Origin: Mactra quadrangularis
Lineage: Eukaryota > Mollusca > Bivalvia > Venerida > Mactridae
Length of the DNA: 64,000 bases
Direction: 5' to 3'
Assembly (NCBI GenBank): GCA_025267735.1
Contig: CM046304.1
Coordinates: 17,050,001 to 17,114,000, forward strand
Every line of letters starts with the position of its first letter. Position 1 is the stretch's first letter. Both the position numbers and the translations under genes were made by a program. A model generated the notes under the pieces. It had not been told where the DNA came from. It made no database searches and worked only from the letters and a program-made list of their open reading frames with translations. Shown in pieces: positions 54,007 through 64,000 of the stretch.

Positions 54007-54045
54007 ATGGAACGAGGATACAAATTAATTCCTATGCCGCAACAG
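54007..54045 (+). CDS. Hypothetical protein, candidate first coding exon
   Basis: ATG at 54007 in a good context (TTCAAATGG) gives MERGYKLIPMPQQ and then donor CAG|GTAATA at 54046, phase 0. This phase matches the acceptor at 56428, giving ...PMPQQ-DLDDFTTW. It is the only candidate start exon I noticed upstream of the long exon. No transcript evidence is available, and other first exons are possible. Confidence 0.4.
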
Positions 54046-54547
54046 GTAATACAATTATATATTTTTAAATCGGTAGTTTTCTAACTATTTTCTTATTTTT
54101 CTTCCAAGCGACGACAATCAACTCTGGTGCCATTCTCATATTATGTATGCATGTTACAAATATCATTAAAGATCAAAGCATTGACTTTAAATCTGGGCAT
54201 CTATTATGTTTGTATTTAATTGTAAATACTTGGGAGAAATAAAAGTTGAAATAAGTAAGTAAATGTAGATGACTTGAATTACATTGTAAAGTACTGTTTT
54301 TGAAACAATTGGATTTTTTTCAAAGAATGGTATGGTCTCTGAAACCTCGCTAGATATAATTATAGGGATCAAGTTGGGCCTAGGACAATCTCTGTATCCT
54401 CCTTCTTCTTTTCGTTCACGACTACACAGTCAGACCAGTCTTATGGATTAATTTTACTGTCCGTCTGGCGTCTACAGTACCATACAGTTTCTCCTGAAGA
54501 ATTGTCTCAGTCGACCATACATGTATATTGCTAGTCTCTCCTGATGG

Positions 54548-54622
54548 GATTCTCGTTCTCGTAGCCTAGTAAGATTCTCGATACTAACTAGAGAATCTTG
54601 ATAACCTCGGGGTACGAGAATG
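54548..54622. mobile_element. Palindromic MITE, diverged copy
   Basis: GATTCTCGTTCTCGTAGCCT, AGATTCTCGATACTAACTAG and the opposing AGAATCTTGATAACCTCGGG, TACGAGAATG are arms of the family at 52987-53068. No clear target duplication. Confidence 0.7.
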
Positions 54623-55130
54623 TCTTGTGGTCTTTCACAAGTTTGAAGGATGTGCTCATTGGTTTGGTCATCCTCAATCGGTCTCCATGTTACATACATT
54701 TGTCGTCATTTCTAGTAGTATGTAACATATGTCATTCGACATAAAGTGTTTTAAAATAAGTAACATTAGACAAACCAGATATATAGTTAATTTAGTTATC
54801 TATGTCTCTGGACAAACGTAATACAATGAAACCTTATGATGGTCATTAGAAACAGGTTAACAGGTACAGATGGCAAAAGCTATTGACTAGAATGTCATTT
54901 CTCGAGATACTTTGGTTTTATATGGTCAGTATCTTCTAGAAATTAATGATACTTGAGACGAGTAATTTGGATAAAGATGTACGCAAATGACATCCAATTA
55001 TATCCAATTCACTTAGCGTGATTGTAAATGGACTAACACACAATTACACAGTCGTAATGCTATTTATATGTTTTCATTTGAACTATTGCTAAAAACACAT
55101 TTATGACATTTTTACTTAATTGTCCTCAAA

Positions 55131-55410
55131 ACCCGGGTCGGTAGCGCAGTTGGTAGCGCCGGGATTTGGAATATAGTGTACCGAAAGGGGTACGGGTTCA
55201 AATCCCACCCGGAGAGGTTATACCCTTCCATGAAAATTAGACTATGATGTCAATTTTCCTCCATTGATTAGATAATATGGAGAAGTTTACGGCTTTGTGG
55301 AAGGGTATGTGAGTACTGGTTATAGACAAGGGTCCAGGAAAGCTAGGTTAGGTGCGCTGGATGCCATAAAATGACCTTAAATATGTTGATACGGCAATAA
55401 ATCCAATTAA
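55131..55410 (+). mobile_element. tRNA-derived SINE, family A, plus orientation
   Basis: It reads directly: ACCCGGGTCGGTAGCGCAGT, TGGTAGCGCCGGGATTTGGA, B box GGGTTCAAATCC, then AGGTTATACCCTTCCATGAA, GTTATAGACAAGGGTCCAGG and AAAGCTAGGTTAGGTGCGCT, ending GATACGGCAATAAATCCAAT. This is the clearest view of A and B boxes on the plus strand. Target duplications were not found. Confidence 0.85.
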
Positions 55411-55666
55411 AAAACATTTGTAGCACATTCAAACACTTTTAATATAGCTTTTAATATAAAGTGGAATCCGAACCTCCCTAGATCAAGACGCTGTTTTATC
55501 AAAAACATTATAAAAGTGAAAATTCCCTGGTGGCATGAATACGTATATTCAGAGACATAGATATCGATGTCATATGGTACATATAATTATCTCCTAATAT
55601 TATGACATTCACTGTATAGCGAATACTGTTTAGTTTACAGTCGGTCGAAGCCAAAAGGCATATGAT

Positions 55667-55850
55667 GCCATGACAAGTTGATTATGTGTTCTACGGATTT
55701 TTCTGAGGGGAAATGGTGCGAGCGAGTGAAGAAAAAAATCCTAATTCAGTCGCTTTATATAGCGCTTTGACCAATTTTGTGTGTGTGTAAAAACTGTCAA
55801 AATTAAGGTGCGGGCGAATCCACAGAACATATGATCAACTTGTTGTGGCC
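55667..55850. mobile_element. MITE, GGCCACAACAA family, second copy
   Basis: GCCATGACAAGTTGATTATG, TGTTCTACGGATTTTTCTGA and the right end AATCCACAGAACATATGATC, AACTTGTTGTGGCC match 3372-3594. Interior GCGAGCGAG and TCAAAATTAAGGTGCG blocks are shared. Shorter by an internal deletion. Confidence 0.78.
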
Positions 55851-56278
55851 TGACCTAAAACAAATACAAACTGACTGAATATTGTTTTCAAACGGTTTAT
55901 GCATGGGTGAAAGTTTTCATAGGTGATGATAAAGTTGGGATGTCTGAAAGGTATTTGAAAGGGTTCGTTGTCTAATATACAGGCTGCTGGAATCAGGACG
56001 CTCTGAATTTCAAGATTTTAATTATCGTGTTCTTTCACCTATGTACTAATTATGTAATTTTACAAAATATCAACTTGAAAATGTTATACCGATGCATTCG
56101 TGTTTTATTAAAAAGACAAATCGAAGGGTCATTGCAAAGCTACAAAGCTATTTACAGATAGTTTGACTCGTTTTGCATTGTCCCTTCGATATGTACGATT
56201 TGCTAGTTCCACTAATAGGACCATAAAATCAACGGTCTTAATTTCTGAGTAGTCTTCACATCAACCCTCTGATGCACG

Positions 56279-56391
56279 CCGTCCCTTTTGTCTGTCCCCG
56301 TCCCTTTTGTCTGCCCCCTGTCCCTTTTGTCTGTCCCCTGTCCCTTTTGTCTGCCCCGTGTCCCTTTTGTATGCCCCCGTCCCTTTTCTGA
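56279..56391 (+). repeat. Pyrimidine-rich tandem repeat (GTCCCTTTTGTCTG, 17-18 bp)
   Basis: Six copies of GTCCCTTTTGTCTGYCCCC with small changes. It ends about 40 bp before the acceptor of the hypothetical gene's long exon, so it extends that intron's polypyrimidine region. Confidence 0.85.
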
Positions 56392-56428
56392 GTTCTAGAA
56401 TAATCACTACTGCTTCTGACTATTTCAG

Positions 56429-57556
56429 GATCTTGACGATTTTACAACATGGATCAATCTTAGTAAAGCCAGTGTTACTGATACAAGTGTTCATTGTGTG
56501 GAATATCTAGGAGTTACAATAAAGCCGGTAACAAAACTTAGTGACACTCCTAATGAAGAAACTGATGACACCGATAGTGAATCTGAACTTTCTACAACTG
56601 TTATACATTGTGCTGACTCAAAACATTCAGATGAGCAGAAAACAGTGGTTGAATTAAATGTTGACTCTGAATCAATTGGGCGCTCGCAGAATGAAAACAG
56701 CGATGAGATATTTGACTCTGAATCCAATGGGTGCTGGCAGAACGAAAACAGTGCTAAGATATTTGATTCTGACTCAAATGGGTGCTTGCAGAACAAAAAC
56801 AATGATGAGATATTTGACTCTGAATCAAATGGGTGCTTGCAGAACGGAATCAGTGATGAGATATGCAGTAGTGCTGAAAAAGAGTCAATAAATGCTGAAA
56901 ATGATAAAACACACTTTAACAAAAACAACATGAAGCATTTCTTAGCGAAAACAAAACACAATGTATTCTCTAAGTCTTTTCTTAACTTACGTCGGAATTA
57001 TGAATGTGGGGAAATACCTTCGGGTACTAATAATGAAAAAACTAAGTTTAGAAGGAGGTGGATATCTCGAAGTGCTGGTGCTTTGTTAACATCGTTCAAG
57101 AAAAAAGAATTTGATGATTGTAACGAAACTGATGAAGCAATCACAAAGAAGGATGAAGAATTCACAAGAGATTGCTCAAAGTTAAAATCTGACGTTGGTT
57201 ATTCAGAATGTAGACAGGCAAGTGAGTCAGTTACTCACTCGGAGAATTTGAATAAACTTGACTGCAAAAGAGTTGAAAATTTAGATGAACAGGAAACCAC
57301 GTGTATAAACTGTAACCAAGGAAAATCTAGATGCAAGGATTGTTCGACTGACACGAAATGTGAAACAATAGAAAACCTCGACTCAAGTTCTTCTTTACAA
57401 GATGCTGGTTTAAATGAAGACAAAGCCAAAACTTTAATATTTCATCCTCTAGAAAAACTCATCAGCCATAGATCAAATATAAAACATAAGAAAAAATGTG
57501 CTTTTTCGTTTACTTTATTCCTTTGTGGTTGTTCACGCAGACGCAGTTTTCAGTAA
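56429..57556 (+). CDS. Hypothetical protein, long last exon with 17-aa repeats
   Basis: Acceptor CTATTTCAG|GATCTTGACG at 56428. The open frame runs 375 codons to TAA at 57554-57556 and has no ATG near its start, so an upstream exon is needed. It opens DLDDFTTWINLSKASVTDTS, then HCVEYLGVTIKPV, which resembles the first strand of PTB/PID domains (xxYLGxT), but the rest of such a fold is absent. Four 17-residue repeats follow (type DSESNGCLQNENSDEIF). Then comes a Lys/Arg-rich part (KFRRRWISRSAGALLTSFKK), a CINCNQGKSRCKDC motif (CxxC-x6-CxxC, possibly zinc-binding) and a terminal CAFSFTLFLCGCSRRRSFQ with cysteines beside hydrophobic residues. Family not recognised. The opposite-strand 156-codon frame is a shadow. 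Confidence 0.65.
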   Translation, partial: DLDDFTTWINLSKASVTDTSVHCVEYLGVTIKPVTKLSDTPNEETDDTDSESELSTTVIHCADSKHSDEQKTVVELNVDSESIGRSQNENSDEIFDSESNGCWQNENSAKIFDSDSNGCLQNKNNDEIFDSESNGCLQNGISDEICSSAEKESINAENDKTHFNKNNMKHFLAKTKHNVFSKSFLNLRRNYECGEIPSGTNNEKTKFRRRWISRSAGALLTSFKKKEFDDCNETDEAITKKDEEFTRDCSKLKSDVGYSECRQASESVTHSENLNKLDCKRVENLDEQETTCINCNQGKSRCKDCSTDTKCETIENLDSSSSLQDAGLNEDKAKTLIFHPLEKLISHRSNIKHKKKCAFSFTLFLCGCSRRRSFQ

Positions 57557-58088
57557 TGTGCCATTGTACCAGTAGTTTGTTTTTGTTTTATAATACATGT
57601 AATTTAATTTCGGTAACAATGACATGACACATGGCATACAAATAGTGAATATCACGTTTCGTTTCACTTTAATGAGAGTCCGTCGGCTCTAAAAAGATGC
57701 ATCATATGCAGACCGTGAGATGTGAATTTTCATCCACAAAAGGTCAATTTTTAGTTTAAATTTGAGTCAAATGTTGAAAAGTTCCTCGTACAATGTATAA
57801 ATCATATCAGGGTACTTTCGTATTTGCCATAATGTGTTTTTTTCCATTGCCAATGGTGGGTACCTCCTAGTAGCTAATTAAAACTGGAGACTTCTCGATA
57901 TGATTTGTGTTTTATTCTGTATTTCTGAATTGGTGCATTGATGAATTAAAAAAATAACATTAGAATGGAGTATATAGTGTATTGTTATTGTCACTGTTTA
58001 TATATTTCTCGGAGCATTTATCAAACTTACGTATTTCATTGTACCATATTTCTATGTCAATGTTGAATGTATTTATTATATAAAGGTA

Positions 58089-58094
58089 AATAAA
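58089..58094 (+). terminator. Candidate poly(A) signal of the hypothetical gene
   Basis: AATAAA in GGTAAATAAAATTAAAAC, about 530 bp past the stop codon. Confidence 0.45.
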
Positions 58095-58169
58095 ATTAAA
58101 ACTAAGTTTATTTAGTAAAGATCTTCTTTATTATTAGTCAACTTTTGCTTGAAGCGGCTAAGGAATAGT

Positions 58170-58456
58170 ATTTATTTTATTTATTGGAGTATAACGCCGT
58201 GTCAACACAATTGTAGGTAATTTTACGGCGTCCAGCCCACCTAACCTAGCTTTCCTAGACCATTGCCTATAACCAGTACTCACACACCCTTCCACAAGGC
58301 CGGAAACTTCTCCATATTATCTAATCAATGGAGGAAAATCGACATTATTGTCAAATTTTCATGGAAGGGTATAACCTCCCCAGATTCGAACCCACACCCC
58401 CTCGGGCACGAGTATCCAAATCCCGGCGCGCTACCAACTGCGCTATCGACCCGGGT
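58170..58456 (-). mobile_element. tRNA-derived SINE, family A, with 13-bp target duplications
   Basis: Near-consensus copy (ACGCCGTGTCAACACAATTG, CTAACCTAGCTTTCCTAGAC, GGCGCGCTACCAACTGCGCT). It lacks about 10 bp around the AGGTGGG next to the B box. GCTAAGGAATAGT is duplicated at 58157-58169 and 58457-58469. Confidence 0.87.
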
Positions 58457-58599
58457 GCTAAGGAATAGTGACCACTGTTAAGTGAGTCTAATGTTTGTTT
58501 AACTCCCAATTTTCTGAGTGTTGTCTTGGTTTTTTTACTATGGTCCATTTGCTTCATATGGATGCATTTTGTGCTGACTCAGACTAGAACTTAACTCAA

Positions 58600-58885
58600 A
58601 CAAGATATTATCAGGCGTTTTATGGGCTTTTTTAGTGATAACATTTTTTTAAAATGTGTATCAATCAAATTTTGACTCAAGATTGTTCGGTCCCTACATG
58701 AATTTAAGTTTACATTAGAAGTGAGACTCGTTTTCAGTTGTAATTAAGCTGAAAATGTATTTTCATTTTTGTTCTATAAGATAGATCGCGATCCGACGAC
58801 GATTTCGGAAGTGACAAATATTCGTACCCGATCTTCAGGTCGGGATCGCGAATTTCCGAGTTCTCGGATACTCGCCGCAGCCCTA
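58600..58885. mobile_element. hAT-like element, truncated, relative of 14392-14839
   Basis: Right end CGGATACTCGCCGCAGCCCTA is the inverse of the left end at 14392. On the minus strand, CATGTAGGGACCGAACAATC and CAAAATTTGATTGATACACA match interior parts of the first copy. The far end was not found. Confidence 0.6.
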
Positions 58886-59023
58886 GTAGATAAATTCCTC
58901 CACTAATGGTAGTTTTAGTATTTTTAGCAGTGATGGTCGCCCTCTCCATCTTACAATCGGCATTGGGACCGGCTTCGGTTGGTTCATTCAAATCCCCCCC
59001 CCCCCAACATTTCTACTTCAGCC

Positions 59024-59104
59024 CATTCTCGTACCCCGAGGTTATCAAGATTCTCGATCTAAAGCTAGTATCGAGAATCTTGCTAACCTCTGGGAACGAG
59101 AATG
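59024..59104. mobile_element. Palindromic MITE with 8-bp target duplication
   Basis: CATTCTCGTACCCCGAGGTT, ATCAAGATTCTCGAT and the opposing ATCGAGAATCTTGCTAACCT, CTGGGAACGAGAATG form a hairpin like 52987-53068. CTTCAGCC is repeated at 59016-59023 and 59105-59112. Confidence 0.82.
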
Positions 59105-59684
59105 CTTCAGCCAGAAACATGTAGGATTAGAAAGCGTATCTCCTTAGGGGTTCATGATAGAAAATCTGTAAAAACGTTGCAAACACACCAAAAAGTACAA
59201 TGATATAGTGGGTGTACAAACCCCTTGGGATATTTACCTAGATTTGACCATGAAAGAAATTTGCTGAGATTACAGGAAGATAACACCAAGCAGGGTACTT
59301 GATAACACCATCTTCAATTTGTAATGTCACAGAATGCATCACTTATTAACACGTACATTCTTACCAAACATTGTGCGTATCAATTAGTTTAGATGTTCAT
59401 GAGATAATAAAAGTAAACTGAGTGACACAATTCGTGAGATAAATATATATGTACAACATGTCATATGTACTATTCGCGTACCCAAGGGTTATGAAGTTAT
59501 AAAGAGATTGCAATCTTGATAACTTCTTGGTGGTAGGTATCATATCGTATATTTACTTGGAACATGTGTACGTGACAACATACATTGCTTTCAATGGTGT
59601 GCACAATAAATGCTTATTTGTTCATTCCGCTACTATAAACATGATAAATACTAACAAAATCCCTGATCGCATCCATAGACGGAT

Positions 59685-59950
59685 CTAGCGGGGAGTGGGT
59701 CAGGGGTCCACCCCTAGAATTTCAAAAATGTACCTGTCAATTGGTGTATTTTTTGACTGTAAGTCAATTTTAAGTAGAATGAAGCAAATTTTCTCGAAGC
59801 TTAACATAGATTTAATGGTTATGTAGTTTTTTTATTATATATATTATGTTGCATTATTCAAAATGTGAATAATGGGGTTGTGGTTCGAAAGTTTGGACCC
59901 CCTAGAAAAAGTTCGGACCCCCCTAGAAAAAATCCTGGATGTGCCCCTGG
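59685..59950. repeat. Interspersed repeat with GGATGTGCCCCTGG / GGACCCCCC blocks
   Basis: GGATCTAGCGGGGAGTGGGT, AAAATGTACCTGTCAATTGG, TTTTTGACTGTAAGTCAATT and GTTTGGACCCCCTAGAAAAA parallel 30015-30212. This copy is longer in the middle. Confidence 0.7.
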
Positions 59951-60224
59951 CTTCTACTCAATATGCATAAATTTTGCTATAAAATGTTAGTTCAATTAAA
60001 CATTCTTAATTTACTTTTAAGAAGAAATGTAACGTTATTGCAGTTCTCCTTGCCTTTTGACAATAGTTTCTGTCAAAAACCAATTTTCATGGATGTAACA
60101 AATCCCGAAATAACATTCCAATGAGACCTTCATTGGTGTAAGGGAAATAACACGTACAATATAATTAAGAAGTAATTTTTATTGCAGTTACTTCCCTTAG
60201 ACTAAGTTTTTCTTCGGTGCCGGG

Positions 60225-60372
60225 AAAAACGGACCATGAGACTAAACGGACCATGACAAAACGGACCAATGTTGGGACAAAACGGACCACAATTGTTGGA
60301 CAAAACGGACCATAGTCGGGACAAAACGCCGTTTTGTCATGGTCCGTTTCGTCTCATGATCCGTTTGTCCCT
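60225..60372. repeat. Fold-back array of ACGGACCA motifs upstream of RPS13
   Basis: Six ACGGACCA units on the left (60229-60311) face inverted TGGTCCGT/TGATCCGT units. The 36-bp outer arms (60229-60264 and 60329-60364) are reverse complements with two mismatches. The 64-bp centre carries three more direct units with TTGGGACAAA spacers. It ends about 110 bp before the first ETS-like site of the RPS13 promoter. Confidence 0.8.
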
Positions 60373-60399
60373 CTTTTTCATCTTTCTAAAGGGAAATAA

Positions 60400-60502
60400 T
60401 CACACAGGAAGTTGAAAAACGGAAGAGCTGGGTTTTAGCCAATACCTCCACAACTTCTCGGACAACTTCCGCATACGGGTCCTTTTCACCTAAAATCTCA
60501 AC
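60400..60502 (+). promoter_or_regulatory. RPS13 core promoter and 5' TOP start region
   Basis: CAGGAAGT at about 60402 and ACTTCCGC at about 60466 are facing ETS-type motifs, common in animal ribosomal-protein promoters. CCTTTTCACC at 60481 fits a 5' terminal oligopyrimidine tract, the translational control element of ribosomal-protein mRNAs. That would give a 5' UTR of about 20 nt before the ATG at 60503. The start site is inferred. Confidence 0.6.

Positions 60503-64000
<3,498 letters not shown>

Larger units (their letters stand above)
54046..56428 (+). other. Intron of the hypothetical gene (if exon 1 is right)
   Basis: It contains a palindromic MITE (54548-54622), a plus-strand SINE (55131-55410), an inverted-repeat MITE (55667-55850) and a pyrimidine-rich tandem repeat abutting the 3' splice site (56279-56391). 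Confidence 0.45.
57557..60220. other. Intergenic region before RPS13
   Basis: It holds the hypothetical gene's presumed 3' UTR, a SINE (58170-58456), a hAT-like fragment (58600-58885), a palindromic MITE (59024-59104), a weak fourth palindromic relative (about 59470-59545) and the GGACCCCCC repeat (59685-59950). No gene seen. Confidence 0.5.

Noticed and set aside
54472..54699. 75-codon minus-strand frame
   Set aside because: Runs through the palindromic MITE and has no other support.
56491..56961. 156-codon minus-strand frame (Ser/Phe-rich)
   Set aside because: Antisense shadow of the 17-aa repeats of the plus-strand gene.

Overview
The window looks like nuclear DNA from an animal, most likely a lophotrochozoan and probably a mollusc. 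The evidence is spliced genes with GT/AG introns, AT-rich non-coding sequence, and many tRNA-derived SINEs, hairpin MITEs, hAT-like and Tc1/mariner-like non-autonomous elements, and minisatellite arrays. No prokaryotic features were seen.

Layout. (1) About 1.5-51.8 kb, minus strand: one long gene of the NHERF (Na+/H+ exchanger regulatory factor) scaffold family. Three PDZ domains lie on separate exons (51.25-51.63, 30.33-30.87 and 24.69-25.05 kb). A 56-bp linker exon lies at 9.3 kb. The last exon (1.51-1.68 kb) encodes an ezrin-binding tail. All junction phases agree and the assembled protein is 501 aa. A second ATG exon at 38.3-38.8 kb, 153 codons of Asp/Asn/Glu/Ser-rich sequence, ends in the same phase as the PDZ1 exon and can replace it, giving a 528-aa form with an acidic N terminus and two PDZ domains. 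(2) About 54.0-58.1 kb, plus strand: a probable two-exon gene for an unrecognised 388-aa protein with 17-residue repeats, paired CxxC motifs and a short PTB-like YLG segment. (3) 60.5-64 kb, plus strand: the first four coding exons of ribosomal protein S13 (uS15, 107 of about 151 residues), running off the right edge.

The very large introns of the NHERF-like gene (5-20 kb) hold most of the repeats: a 41-bp array at 12.1-13.6 kb that is open in all three forward frames, a 49-bp array at 21.4-22.8 kb, a 33-bp array at 31.4-31.9 kb, at least twelve SINE copies (three in the window with clean target-site duplications), several hAT-like elements with 8-bp duplications, and a decayed LINE 3' end at 36.2-36.7 kb.

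The NHERF-like gene and the 54-kb gene are divergently arranged, about 2.4 kb apart; RPS13 follows in the same direction as the latter. No functional link between the three genes is evident. The most interesting points are the alternative acidic first exon, the modular phase-1 PDZ exons with a PPxY motif in the linker, the repeat-bearing orphan protein, an 82-bp near-perfect palindromic MITE with target duplications, and a fold-back array just upstream of RPS13.
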